The position numbers and the translations under genes were made by a program. Below the pieces are notes generated by a model. That model had not been told where the DNA came from, searched no databases, and saw only the letters and a list, made by a program, of their open reading frames with translations. This document shows positions 16,987-26,431 of a stretch of 64,000 nt of DNA, piece after piece (the stretch's first letter is position 1; each line of letters opens with the position of its first letter). This stretch comes from Defluviicoccus sp046348835 (GTDB lineage: Bacteria > Pseudomonadota > Alphaproteobacteria > Rhodospirillales > Defluviicoccaceae), in assembly GCA_046348835.1 (NCBI GenBank), contig JAXMDM010000003.1:744001-808000 (forward strand). Reading direction: 5' to 3'.

Positions 16987-17683
16987 GACCAAGCTCCTGG
17001 TTGATCCGCTTCATAAGCCACGCACCCGGCTCGAGTCCAAAAGATGTGCCGGCTGCGGGCACGGGGGCTCGCCATCGGCGGGCGGGGATCGCGGGAGATC
17101 GCGGTCGCCGCCGGCGCCGCGCGGGAATGCCGCCGGTTCCGGCGTGGGTGACTCACCGGGGCCGGAGGGGATGAAATTGGAGGAAAGTCCTGCGGCGCCG
17201 GGGAAGGCGAAAAACGCCCGACGCTCAGGTTGAGAAGAAGGGCAAACACAATCCCCCGGCGGCTTTGGTCGCCGGTCTGACTTCAACCAACTCTTGATGC
17301 CGCTTTGAAAGCGACAAGAAGTTTGCTAGCGTAGCAAAACTGAGCGGTGCTGTCGACTTTGTGCGATGGCGGACCGTCAATAACAAACGCCGCGCTGCGC
17401 CACGCTCGCCGCTTCGATCGGTGTCGGGCCGGCGTCGTAATCGGGGAGGAGACTCGCAATGGTGTTCCGCCAGCAGGGCATCTCTGTCTGCCGACGGCAT
17501 GCGTTGAGCCCAAGATTGCAGGACTTGCCTCGCCCCACGGCCCGGTGACGGGCCGGCTCCGGGCCAGACGGTCGTTCCGGCCGTGCTCCGCTCCCGCAGC
17601 AATTACATGACTATCGCGGCCGGGTTTCCGGCCGACACGCTTTCGTGCGCGCGGCGCACGAGGAAGGGGAGGAGGTAATAAAC
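16987..17683. other. Gene-free region upstream of the lactate genes, about 700 bp
   Basis: No convincing reading frame was found on either strand. It contains the inverted repeat at 17322-17338 and must hold the promoters of the DUF808 gene and of lctP. A strong GGAGGAGGT lies directly before lctP. Confidence 0.4.
17322..17338. promoter_or_regulatory. Perfect inverted repeat, candidate operator upstream of lctP
   Basis: TTTGCTA (17322-17328), GCG, TAGCAAA (17332-17338) is a perfect 7-bp inverted repeat about 345 bp before the lactate permease, in locally AT-rich sequence. Lactate operons are often controlled by GntR-family repressors, but the site does not match a consensus I can name. Confidence 0.35.
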
Positions 17684-19402
17684 ATGCCCACGTGGCCACA
17701 AGTCTATGCACCGGTCGGCGGCAACCTCTGGCTGTCGGCGCTGGTGGCGGTCATTCCCATCGTCTTTTTCTTCGTCGCCCTCGCCGGCCTACGGATGAAA
17801 GGCCATGTCGCCGCGCTGATCACGGTGGCGCTCGCCGTTCTCGTCGCCGTCATCGCCTACGGCATGCCCATCGGCATGGCCATAGCGGCCACCGTATACG
17901 GCTTTCTCTACGGGCTATGGCCGATCGCCTGGATCATCGTCGCGGCGGTTTTTCTCTATAAGCTCACGGTGAAAACCGGCCAGTTCGAGGTCATCCGTGC
18001 CTCGGTATTGTCGATTACCGCCGACCAGCGGCTGCAGATGGTGCTGGTGGGCTTCTGCTTCGGTGCCTTCCTCGAAGGGGCGGCAGGGTTCGGCGCCCCG
18101 GTGGCGATCACCGCCGCGCTCCTCGTCGGTCTCGGCTTCAACCCGCTCTACGCCGCCGGCCTTTGCCTGATCGCCAACACCGCCCCGGTCGCCTTCGGCG
18201 CCCTCGGCATTCCCATCACCGTCGCCGGCAAGGTGACCAACATCGACCCGTTCATCATCGGCCAGATGGCCGGCCGGCAGCTGCCGCTGCTGTCGTTCTT
18301 CGTGCCGTTCTGGCTGGTCTTCATCATGGACGGCCGCCGCGGCGTCATCGAGACACTTCCCGCGGTGGCGGTCGCCGGCGGCGCCTTCGCCGTCACCCAG
18401 TTCTTCACCTCCAACTTCTGGGCCTATGAGCTGCCGGACATCACCTCGGCCCTGGTCAGCCTCATCGCCCTTGCCCTCTTCCTCAAGGTCTGGCAGCCGG
18501 AGCACAGCTTCTCCTTCCAGACCAGCACCGGCCAGAAGACCCATGGGCTAGCCGCGTCCGGCAGCTCGGTGGGTGCGGCGGCGATGCCCGTGGGATCGTC
18601 CGGCCAGTACTCGCTGGGTCAGATCGTCAAGGCCTGGTCGCCGTTCATCATCCTGACGATCATGGTGACCATCTGGACGCTGCCCTCGTTCAAGGCGCTG
18701 TTCAATCCCGACGCCTCCCTCGGCGCCTGGGTGCTGTCGCTGCACATTCCCGGCCTCGACAACCTGGTCATCCGCGGCGAGCCCATCGTCCCCAAGCCGA
18801 CCCCCTATGCCGCCGTCTACAAGTTCGACATCCTCGCCGCCACCGGCACCTCCATCCTCGCCGCCGCCGTCATCTCCGCCTTCATCCTCAAGGTACGGCC
18901 GGGGATGTTCTTCAGCACCCTGGGCGAGACCTTCGTCGAGCTGATCAAACCCATCTTCACCATCGGTCTGGTGCTGGGCTTCGCCTTCATCGCCAACTAT
19001 TCGGGCATCTCGTCGACGCTTGGCCTGGCCTTCGCCGCCACCGGCCACCTGTTCCCCTTCTTCTCGCCCTTCCTCGGCTGGCTCGGCGTTTTCCTGACCG
19101 GCTCCGATACCGCCAGCAACGCGCTGTTTGCCAACCTGCAGAACGTCACCGCCATGCAGATCGGGGTCAATCCGGTGCTGACCGTCGCCGCCAATACCAC
19201 CGGCGGCGTCACCGGCAAGATGATCTCGCCGCAGTCGATCGCCGTCGCCTGCGCCGCGGTGGGTCTGGTCGGCAAGGAATCCGACCTGTTCCGCTTCACC
19301 CTCAAGCACAGCCTGTTTTTCGCGGTAGTCGTCGGCGTCATTACCTACATCCAGGCTTACGTCTTGCCGTGGATGATCCCCATCGCGGCCGGTCACCACT
19401 GA
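17684..19402 (+). CDS. lctP: L-lactate permease family transporter
   Basis: The 572-residue product has more than a dozen hydrophobic helices and the LctP family signatures GAFLEGAAGFGAPVAITAALLVG, LIANTAPVAFGALGIPI and FLTGSDTASNALFANLQ with SPQSIAVACAAVG near the end. Family members import lactate, and often glycolate, with protons across the inner membrane. The start at 17684 is fixed by an adjacent GGAGGAGGT; the frame extends 13 codons upstream without a site. The lactate dehydrogenase gene follows 112 bp later on the same strand, so uptake and oxidation are probably co-expressed. Confidence 0.93.
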   Translation: MPTWPQVYAPVGGNLWLSALVAVIPIVFFFVALAGLRMKGHVAALITVALAVLVAVIAYGMPIGMAIAATVYGFLYGLWPIAWIIVAAVFLYKLTVKTGQFEVIRASVLSITADQRLQMVLVGFCFGAFLEGAAGFGAPVAITAALLVGLGFNPLYAAGLCLIANTAPVAFGALGIPITVAGKVTNIDPFIIGQMAGRQLPLLSFFVPFWLVFIMDGRRGVIETLPAVAVAGGAFAVTQFFTSNFWAYELPDITSALVSLIALALFLKVWQPEHSFSFQTSTGQKTHGLAASGSSVGAAAMPVGSSGQYSLGQIVKAWSPFIILTIMVTIWTLPSFKALFNPDASLGAWVLSLHIPGLDNLVIRGEPIVPKPTPYAAVYKFDILAATGTSILAAAVISAFILKVRPGMFFSTLGETFVELIKPIFTIGLVLGFAFIANYSGISSTLGLAFAATGHLFPFFSPFLGWLGVFLTGSDTASNALFANLQNVTAMQIGVNPVLTVAANTTGGVTGKMISPQSIAVACAAVGLVGKESDLFRFTLKHSLFFAVVVGVITYIQAYVLPWMIPIAAGHH

Positions 19403-19514
19403 CGGGGCGGGCCCGGTCGGCCGAGGCGAAGGCCGGCCGGGTCCCGAACGGATGGGCGGCGTCGCCGGTCGATGCCGCTGCCGAACAGCGCTTCGCTCAT
19501 GAGGAGGCAACGCC

Positions 19515-22391
19515 GTGGCACAGGCCATCACCAACGAAGACTTCGCACCCGCCACGCCCCACGCGGCGCTGATCCGTACCCTGGAAACCCTGCTGCCGCG
19601 GTCGCGCATCGTCACCGACCCGTTGCGCCGGCTCGCCTACGGCACCGATGCCAGCTTCTACCGGCTGGTGCCGGAGGTGGTCGCCGTGGTCGATACCGAG
19701 GCCGAGGTGCAGGGCCTCTTGCGCATGTGCCGGATGTACGGGACGCCGGTGACCTTCCGCGCCGCCGGCACCAGCCTTTCCGGCCAGGCGGTCACCGATT
19801 CCGTGCTTTGCCTCATGGGCGACGGCTGGGGCGGCGTCACCGTCGCCGACGACGCATCCACCATCCGCCTCAAGCCGGGGGTGATCGGCAGCGAGGCGAA
19901 CCGCCATCTCGCCCGCTTCGGCCGCAAGATCGGCCCCGACCCGGCGTCGATCAACGCCTGCAAGGTGGGCGGCATCGCCGCCAACAACGCCTCCGGCATG
20001 TGCTGCGGCACCGCCCAGAACAGCTACAACACGCTCGCGGCGATGCGTATCATCCTCGCCGACGCGACCCTCCTCGACACCGGCGATGCCGCCAGCCGGG
20101 AGAGCTTCCGCCAGACCCACCCCTACCTGGTCGACGGCCTCGCCTTGCTGCGCGACGAGATCCGGGCCGACGGCGCGCTCGCCGCCCGCATCCGCCGCAA
20201 GTTCGCCATCAAGAACACCACCGGCTACAGCCTCAACGCGCTGGTGGATTTCGACGATCCCATCGACATCCTGCAGCACCTGATGATCGGCTCCGAGGGC
20301 ACCCTCGGCTTCATCTCCGAGATCACCTACCGGACCGTTCCCGAATACGCCCACAAGGCGACGTCGCTGATGCTGTTCCCGGACGTGGTCACCGCCTGCG
20401 AGGCGGTGATTGCCATGAAGCGGACGCCGGTGGCCGCCGTCGAGCTGATCGACCGCGAGGGCCTGCGCTCGGTGGAGAGCAAGCCGGGCCTACCCGCCTT
20501 CATCCGCGAGCTGCCGGCGGGAGCGACGGCGCTCCTGGTGGAGACCCGCGCCGAAGACGCCGACACCCTTGCCGGCCACATCAGCGCCATCGGCCAGGCC
20601 GTCGCCGCGGCGCGGACGCTGCGGCCGATCGAATTCACCACCGATCCGGCGGAGTTCGAGCGCCTGTGGAACATCCGCAAGGGCCTGTTCCCGTCGGTGG
20701 CGGCGATGCGGCAGACGGGCACGCCGGTGATCATCGAGGACGTGGCGTTTCCCATCGAGAGCCTCGCCGCCGCCACCGCCGATCTGCAGCGGCTGTTCGT
20801 CGAGCACGGCTTCGCCGACACCTTCATTTTCGGTCATGCCCTGGAAGGCAACCTGCACTTCGTCATCACCCCCGACCTTTCGGTGCCGGCGGAAGTCGAG
20901 CGCTACCGCCGGTTCATGGACGCGGTGACCCACATGGTCGTCGACGGCTACGACGGCTCGCTGAAGGCCGAGCACGGGACGGGGCGCAACATGGCGCCGT
21001 TCGTCGAGCTGGAGTGGGGGGCGCAGGCTTACGACCTGATGCGGCGGATCAAGATGCTCCTCGATCCCGACGGGCTGCTCAATCCCGGCGTCATCCTCAA
21101 CGAGGATCACGAGGTCCACATCAAGAACGTCAAGCCGATGGCCGCCGCCGACGCCCTCGTCGACTCCTGCATGGAGTGCGGCTTCTGCGAGAAGATGTGC
21201 CCGTCGCAGGGGATGACCTTCACCCCCCGCCAGCGCATCGTCGGCTGGCGGGAGATCGCCCGCCTCGCCGGCAGCGGCGAGGAGGCGACACGGGCGGCCT
21301 ACATCGCTACCTACGCCTATCAGGGCCTCGACACCTGCGCCGCCTGCGGCCTGTGCGCGCTCGCCTGCCCGGTCGGCATCGAGACCGGCCTCCTCACCAA
21401 GAAGCTGCGCGGCCAGGGCCAGACCGCCGTCTCCCGCCACCTCGCCGGATTCTTCGCCGACCACTACGGCACCGCCATGGCCGGGGTGCGCGAGGGCCTG
21501 CGCCTGGTGGATCTGACGGCGCGGGCGTTGGGCCCGGAGCGCATGGAAAGCCTGGGCGGCGCGGCGCGGCGCTGGTCGGGTGGGCGGCTGCCGGCGTGGC
21601 GGCCGTCGATGCCGCGCGCCGCCGCCGTCAGCACCAAAGCCCCGGCCAACGGCGATGGCCTCGCCGCCGACGCGCCCACCGTCGTCTACCTGCCCGCCTG
21701 CACCGGACGGACCATGGGCCCGGCGGCGGGCGAGCCGGATGCGACGCCGTTGCCGCAGAAGACCATGGCGCTCCTGCACAAGGCCGGCTTCCGCGTCGTC
21801 CTGCCGGGCGGGCTCACCAACCTCTGCTGCGGCCAGCCGTTCGAGAGCCGCGGCCTCTACGACATTGCCGACACCAAGTCGACGGAGGTGGAGCGCGCCC
21901 TCGCCGAGGCCAGCGAGGACGGCCGGCTGACCATCGTCTGCGACACCAGCCCGTGCACCTTGCGCCTGAAGCAGAAGCTGCCGGAGCACCTCCGGCCGCT
22001 CGACATCGTCGAGTTCATCCACGACCAGGCGTTGCCGCGGCTGGAGGTGGAGAAGCAGCCGGGCGCGGTGGCGCTGCACCTCACCTGCTCCGGCCGCCGC
22101 ATGGGGCTGGAGGCGAAGCTGCGGGCGATCGGTGCCGCCTGCGCCGAGACCGCGGTGATGCCGCCGGGCGTTCTGTGCTGCGGCTTCGCCGGCGACAAGG
22201 GCTTCACCACCCCGGAGCTCAACGTCCACGCGCTCCGCATGCTGAAATCCGATCTGCCCCCCGGCTGCCGCGCCGGCTACTCCCACAGCCGCACCTGCGA
22301 GATCGGCCTCTCCGACGAAGGCGGCGTCCCCTACCGCTCCATCGTCTACCTGGTGGACCAAGCCAGCCGACGCAAAGAAGGAGCGGGGTAG
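19515..22391 (+). CDS. D-lactate dehydrogenase, FAD/4Fe-4S/CCG fusion (Dld-II type)
   Basis: A 958-residue polypeptide. The first 450 residues form an FAD-binding PCMH domain (FRAAGTSLSGQAVTDSV, NNASGMCCGT, GSEGTLGFISEITYR) and an FAD-oxidase C-terminal domain. Two ferredoxin-like clusters follow (CMECGFCEKMCPSQG and CAACGLCALACPVG), then two CCG cysteine-rich domains (NLCCGQPFESRG with CDTSPCTL, and GVLCCGFAGDKGF with SHSRTCEIG). This arrangement is that of respiratory D-lactate dehydrogenases adjacent to lctP in other proteobacteria; glycolate is an alternative substrate. The GTG start at 19515 follows GAGGAGGC. A slightly longer overlapping frame in another phase is a shadow. Confidence 0.88.
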   Translation: MAQAITNEDFAPATPHAALIRTLETLLPRSRIVTDPLRRLAYGTDASFYRLVPEVVAVVDTEAEVQGLLRMCRMYGTPVTFRAAGTSLSGQAVTDSVLCLMGDGWGGVTVADDASTIRLKPGVIGSEANRHLARFGRKIGPDPASINACKVGGIAANNASGMCCGTAQNSYNTLAAMRIILADATLLDTGDAASRESFRQTHPYLVDGLALLRDEIRADGALAARIRRKFAIKNTTGYSLNALVDFDDPIDILQHLMIGSEGTLGFISEITYRTVPEYAHKATSLMLFPDVVTACEAVIAMKRTPVAAVELIDREGLRSVESKPGLPAFIRELPAGATALLVETRAEDADTLAGHISAIGQAVAAARTLRPIEFTTDPAEFERLWNIRKGLFPSVAAMRQTGTPVIIEDVAFPIESLAAATADLQRLFVEHGFADTFIFGHALEGNLHFVITPDLSVPAEVERYRRFMDAVTHMVVDGYDGSLKAEHGTGRNMAPFVELEWGAQAYDLMRRIKMLLDPDGLLNPGVILNEDHEVHIKNVKPMAAADALVDSCMECGFCEKMCPSQGMTFTPRQRIVGWREIARLAGSGEEATRAAYIATYAYQGLDTCAACGLCALACPVGIETGLLTKKLRGQGQTAVSRHLAGFFADHYGTAMAGVREGLRLVDLTARALGPERMESLGGAARRWSGGRLPAWRPSMPRAAAVSTKAPANGDGLAADAPTVVYLPACTGRTMGPAAGEPDATPLPQKTMALLHKAGFRVVLPGGLTNLCCGQPFESRGLYDIADTKSTEVERALAEASEDGRLTIVCDTSPCTLRLKQKLPEHLRPLDIVEFIHDQALPRLEVEKQPGAVALHLTCSGRRMGLEAKLRAIGAACAETAVMPPGVLCCGFAGDKGFTTPELNVHALRMLKSDLPPGCRAGYSHSRTCEIGLSDEGGVPYRSIVYLVDQASRRKEGAG

Positions 22392-22563
22392 GGAAAAGAA
22401 AGCGAGGTGCTGGGCTTAATTATTTGGCCTCCGGAGAAGCCGCCTGAGTGAATGAAACACGGACAAGCTCGTCACGCTAAATTGGACGAAGTCTCGCAGG
22501 CATTGTCCCGCCGGCACAGTGGATAATTGGGGAATTGACCCAACACCCTGTCGTCACCACAAC

Positions 22564-22591
22564 GACGCAGACGGAAGGTTCCGCCTGCGTC
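22564..22591 (-). terminator. Hairpin downstream of the cytochrome-porin gene
   Basis: GACGCAGACGGAA (22564-22576) pairs with TTCCGCCTGCGTC (22579-22591) with one mismatch, 25 bp beyond the stop of the leftward cytochrome-porin gene. There is no T-tract on that strand, so termination is likely but not certain. Confidence 0.5.
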
Positions 22592-22616
22592 CATTGGGAG
22601 CGAAACCGGGCATCCT

Positions 22617-23990
22617 TTAGAAGGCTAGCCAGCCGTTGAAGAACAGTGTGTTGTTGTCAGAGGCGTTGCGACTGGATCCGTTGAACTGCGAATAGGCGAT
22701 ATATTGCAGCGAAAGCTTCAGGTTGCTCTTCGGCCAGAACCAGGGACCGCCATCCTTGTTGAACGGTAGCCAATCGACCTCGAATATCCAGGAATCGGTG
22801 TCGGGCGCGCCATTGTCGGTGCCGTAAAAGTCGGCGTTCTTCGGGCCGAACCAGTTCTGAAACCCGATCGTCCCGGCATAAGTCTTATCGAACATGTACA
22901 TGCCCGAGAGCGCGAAGCTATAGAGCTGGTTGCTGCTTTTTGACGAGAGGCCGAGCTTCTGGCTGGTATTGAGATTTTGGAATTCGTTGATGAGCGAGGA
23001 CTGGACGACGACGGTATGGGGGTCCGGGAGCCACTGGTACTGGGAGTCGAATCCGACGTCGGTGATCCAGTCGGATCCGGCATCGCTGATCCGTTGTGGG
23101 TAGATCGGCGCGGCGAGACCGAAGGTGCCGATTTCGATGTTCTGATCGCCCCAGTCCTGCTGATAAGCGAGCCGCCAATAGGGCGCGGCGCTCTTGATTT
23201 CGTTCTGTGCGAGGACGTCGTCCTTCTGTAGACCGATCGCCCGCTGTGCCGAGTAGGGTAGCGCGTAATAGGCGCCAAGCTCAGCGTAGAGATGCTGATC
23301 GTAAAACGCGTAGACACTGGTACCCGCCACCTGCTGCGCCAGATCCTCCTGAATCAGCGCGCTCGCAGCGGGGGAGGGACCGAGGACGGACGTCATGTAG
23401 GGGAAGCTCCACGCCGGCGTCGTGTTCCACAGGTCCTGGACGGTCGGGTTGTTGTTGGCGGAGAAGCCGAGCACCAGCTCGTTGCCTCCGACGGTCAAGT
23501 CGCGGGCGAGGCGCAGGTCCGCGTTGTCGAGGCTCCAGTAGGCGGCACTGCCATTCGGCCCATTGTAAGTGCCTTGAATGAAGGCGCCGACGAAGTCCGG
23601 CACAACAATACCGCCGTAGAAGAAGCTGAGCTGGTTCAGCGCCCAGTTATTGTTATCGCCGAAGCCAGGCGCCGCACCACCCTCTTGGCCCTTGTTGGTC
23701 CGGGTGAAGCCGCCGTCAACCATGAACGCTAGGTGCGGCAGGTTGTTGTCGTCGAGCAGGCCTTTGTTCCAGCTATCGGCGTTATTGGTGAGCAGGTAGC
23801 CGTGCGCCTTGAACTGGCGCCCGAAGGGCGTCAGTTGTGGAAAGTTGGTATGGCAGGAATCACAACCGAGTCCGGTCTGCCGCGCAAAAGAAGGTACGGC
23901 ATGGGCTACGGGTATATTTGTCTGTGCGAAAAGACAACCAAGAACTGTCGCCACCGCAAAAGCGATAGTCGCTTTTTTTTGCGTATTCAT
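22617..23990 (-). CDS. Monoheme cytochrome fused to an outer-membrane porin-like barrel (Cyc2-like)
   Basis: A 457-residue exported protein: signal peptide to about AHA31, then VPSFARQTGLGCDSCHTNFP with a single c-type heme site C43-x-x-C46-H47, followed by PQLTPFGRQFKAHGY. The remaining 390 residues are rich in Asn, Trp, Tyr and alternating hydrophobic residues, with no further heme site, and end in aromatic-rich FFNGWLAF with a terminal Phe, typical of outer-membrane beta-barrels. This architecture is that of Cyc2-type cytochrome-porins, some of which oxidise Fe(II) at the cell surface; relatives of unknown role exist. The ATG at 23990 is preferred for the signal peptide, with AGGGG upstream. 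The gene is lower in GC than its neighbours. Confidence 0.7.
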   Translation of the reverse strand: MNTQKKATIAFAVATVLGCLFAQTNIPVAHAVPSFARQTGLGCDSCHTNFPQLTPFGRQFKAHGYLLTNNADSWNKGLLDDNNLPHLAFMVDGGFTRTNKGQEGGAAPGFGDNNNWALNQLSFFYGGIVVPDFVGAFIQGTYNGPNGSAAYWSLDNADLRLARDLTVGGNELVLGFSANNNPTVQDLWNTTPAWSFPYMTSVLGPSPAASALIQEDLAQQVAGTSVYAFYDQHLYAELGAYYALPYSAQRAIGLQKDDVLAQNEIKSAAPYWRLAYQQDWGDQNIEIGTFGLAAPIYPQRISDAGSDWITDVGFDSQYQWLPDPHTVVVQSSLINEFQNLNTSQKLGLSSKSSNQLYSFALSGMYMFDKTYAGTIGFQNWFGPKNADFYGTDNGAPDTDSWIFEVDWLPFNKDGGPWFWPKSNLKLSLQYIAYSQFNGSSRNASDNNTLFFNGWLAF

Positions 23991-24704
23991 AGCTATATCC
24001 CCTAGCCGTCGAGAGCAGATAAGCTGCCAACGGGTTATCGTCAAAAATAAGTTTAGAGAGGCATGTGCGTAAGGCCAGTTACAAATAAAGGTATTGGCGG
24101 ATCATAGAGCCGCGTTGCCTCGTCGCATCAGTAATGCGCAAGATAGTATCATTCTATTTAAAAGTGCGAGAACCTACTTGCTTGTGCGACGCATCCTACA
24201 GCCTCCTGCTTGGCAGGGGAGCGGCGACGCCGGCGGCGCGCAATAGCCGAGCATTTCGCTCCGCAGATGGCGAGGACAGACCACAGCCGCACAAGAGCTA
24301 CCGCCGCGTCTCTCACGATCGAGCCGGCGCGGCGGTTCAAGTTGCAGGGCTATTTGAGGGTTTCCAGGTAGGCAATGATATTGGTCCCGATAGATGTCCA
24401 GGCTCCCTTCGATAAGCCGATGGACCCCTCAAGGGAAACATCATCGACAAATCCACGTAAAAGGACCATTGTCCTAACAGCCGCTGCCGACAGCCAAGGT
24501 GGGGCGGTGACGAGGCGGTAATTGACGACATCGGACGACACAGCGCGGGTGGGCAGGACCGACCCAGTGACGTTACAGTGGTCCGGCGTAAACTCGCGAC
24601 GATTGGGCCACGCGCTGAAGACGACGACCAACCGGGCGCGTGTGAGGACGTCATGACGACAAGCCAATGACTGGGGTGACGACAATGGTGAGGCGGGGCG
24701 GCAG
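23991..24704. other. Lower-GC gene-free region
   Basis: About 700 bp without a credible gene. It has AT-rich runs (for example around 24040-24170), unlike the surrounding sequence, and should contain the promoter of the cytochrome-porin gene. Short frames on both strands (24134-24415 and 24337-24654) have no recognisable protein features. Confidence 0.4.
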
Positions 24705-25148
24705 ATGAGCGATTTTCCGGCGCGCAATCCGGACTTCCGGCAGGCGACCGCCGAATATGCGGCGGCGCAGACGTTTCTGGGGTTCATCGGCGTCCGGGTG
24801 GGGGCGGTGGCGCCGGGGCGGGCCGAGTATCTGCTGCCTTACCGCCCCGAGGTCGGCCAGCACCACGCGGTTTTCCACGGCGGTGTCGTCGGCGCTCTCG
24901 GCGAGGCGGTGATGGGGGCGGCGGCGTTCACCCTGGTGGAGGCCGGCGCCGATGTGGTCGGGGTCGAGTACAAGTGCAACTTCATGGCGCCCGGCGCCGG
25001 GGTGCTGCTCATCGCCCGCGGCATCGTGCTCAGGGCGGGCGGCCGGCTGGCGGTCTGCCGCGCCGATATCCTCACCCGCACCGAGGACGGCAAGGAGTCG
25101 CTGACGGCGATCGCGCAGGGGACGATGGCGGTGGTGCGGCCGCGCTGA
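24705..25148 (+). CDS. PaaI-family hotdog thioesterase
   Basis: The 147-residue product has the single-domain hotdog pattern of PaaI-type thioesterases: FLGFIGVRVGAVAPGRAEYLLPYRPEVGQHHAVFHGGVVGALGEA, where the HGG segment opens the central helix, followed by VGVEYKCNFMAPGAGVLLIARG and a last strand LTAIAQGTMAVV. Members cleave acyl- or aryl-CoA thioesters in the cytoplasm. The gene is convergent with the proline iminopeptidase gene, separated by a palindromic repeat, and is not in an obvious operon. Confidence 0.85.
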   Translation: MSDFPARNPDFRQATAEYAAAQTFLGFIGVRVGAVAPGRAEYLLPYRPEVGQHHAVFHGGVVGALGEAVMGAAAFTLVEAGADVVGVEYKCNFMAPGAGVLLIARGIVLRAGGRLAVCRADILTRTEDGKESLTAIAQGTMAVVRPR

Positions 25149-25197
25149 GGGCTGCCGGCCGGGCCGATTCACCCCCGTCGCCATGCCCGCTGCCGCG

Positions 25198-25243
25198 GGT
25201 CCCTCCCTCTCCCCGGCGGGGAGAGGGGTGGGGTGAGGGGTCC
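25198..25243. repeat. Palindromic repeat between convergent genes
   Basis: CTCTCCCCGGCGGGGAGAG forms a strong hairpin followed by GGGGTGGGGTGAGGGG. The sequence resembles the arms of the composite repeats at 13817 and 45244 and may act as a bidirectional terminator between the thioesterase and peptidase genes. Confidence 0.55.
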
Positions 25244-26209
25244 CTAGGTCACCCGGGCCTTCATCGTCTCGGTGGCGCGGACAAGGGCGGTGCGGATGCC
25301 GGGCTCCATGGCCGAATGGCCGGCATCGGCGACGACCACGTACTTGGCGCCGGTCCAGGCGCGGGCGACGGCGTCGGCGGTGACGATGGGGCAGACGATG
25401 TCGTAGCGCCCCTGGACGATCGCCGCCGGCAGGTGGCGCAGCGCCGGCAGGCCGCGGATCAGCTCGTCCGGGGCGAGGAAGGTGTCGTGGACGAAGTAGT
25501 GAGCCTCGATCCGGGCGAGGGCCAGCGCCGCCGCGTCGTTGCCGCCGTAGAGGAGGTCGTCGCGGCGCTGGATCAGGCTGGAACAGACGGTCTCGTAACG
25601 GCTCCAGGCGTAGGCCGCCGGCAGGTGCACCGACGGATCGGGATCGATCAGCCGGCGGTGATAGGCGGTGAGCAGGTCGCTCCGCTCGTTCTCCGGGACC
25701 TGCCGGGCGAACGCCCGCCACGCCTCGGGAAAGAACGTCCGCATGCCGTAGAGGAACCACTCCACCTCGCGGCGGGTGCCGAGAAAGATGCCGCGCAGGA
25801 CGAAGCCGGCGCAGCGGTCGGGATGACGGAGGCCGTAAGCGAGCGCCAGCGTCGACCCCCACGAGCCGCCGAACAGGAGCCAGCGGCCGATGCCCAGGTG
25901 GCGGCGCAGAACCTCCAGGTCCGCCACCAGGTGCGGGGTGGAGTTGTCGGCGGTCTCCGCGTGCGGCGTCGACCGTCCGCAGCCGCGCTGGTCGAAGATA
26001 ATGATGCGGTAGGCGTAGGGATCGAAGAACCGGCGATGCGCCGGCGCCGCCCCGGCGCCGGGTCCGCCGTGCAGAAAGACGACGGGAAAGCCGCGGGGGT
26101 TGCCGGACTGCTCCCAGTACATCTGATGGCGCCCGTCGAGCGGCAGCAGACCGGTGGCAAACGGCTCGATCTCGGGGAATAGGTCGGGTCGGGTGTGGCG
26201 GACATCCAT
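25244..26209 (-). CDS. pip: Proline iminopeptidase
   Basis: A 321-residue S33 peptidase of full length. It shows the oxyanion motif FLHGGPGAG, DQRGCGRSTPH, the nucleophile elbow GGSWGSTLALAY, an acidic residue in QGRYDIVCP and the catalytic histidine in DAGHSAMEPG. The insertion with REVEWFLYGMRTFFPEAWRAF is the substrate cap typical of Pip enzymes, which remove N-terminal proline from peptides in the cytoplasm. The gene is transcribed alone. Confidence 0.92.
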   Translation of the reverse strand: MDVRHTRPDLFPEIEPFATGLLPLDGRHQMYWEQSGNPRGFPVVFLHGGPGAGAAPAHRRFFDPYAYRIIIFDQRGCGRSTPHAETADNSTPHLVADLEVLRRHLGIGRWLLFGGSWGSTLALAYGLRHPDRCAGFVLRGIFLGTRREVEWFLYGMRTFFPEAWRAFARQVPENERSDLLTAYHRRLIDPDPSVHLPAAYAWSRYETVCSSLIQRRDDLLYGGNDAAALALARIEAHYFVHDTFLAPDELIRGLPALRHLPAAIVQGRYDIVCPIVTADAVARAWTGAKYVVVADAGHSAMEPGIRTALVRATETMKARVT

Positions 26210-26431
26210 GCCGGTGGGGTCTTCTTTCGCCGGACGTTTTCTCCTCCCGGCATTTAGGCACCGGGTATTGCATTATGGCCGCGGTTTCGCTCCCGGCCAA
26301 TACACGTCACCGCGTCCGCAGGGATACCGGCCGCGCCCGCTATCCGGCATCCGCCTGTGTCCCTTTGCCGCAGAGCCGAGGGCGGCGACAGCGCGCTTGC
26401 CGTCATGGCCCAAACGGGTTAATCAAGGGGC

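Noticed and set aside
17283..17711. A 142-codon leftward frame in the gene-free region before lctP
   Set aside because: Composition is typical of random high-GC frames, and it overlaps the lctP ribosome-binding region and start without any recognisable motif.
19472..22447. A 991-codon open frame overlapping the lactate dehydrogenase gene
   Set aside because: It is Arg/Pro-rich with no domain pattern, the usual look of an out-of-phase frame in high-GC DNA. The other frame holds all FAD, Fe-S and CCG motifs.
24337..24654. Possible remnant of a cytochrome-type gene on the minus strand (frame ending IIAYLETLK)
   Set aside because: The ending resembles some cytochrome c proteins, but no heme motif or other family segment was found in any of the three frames.
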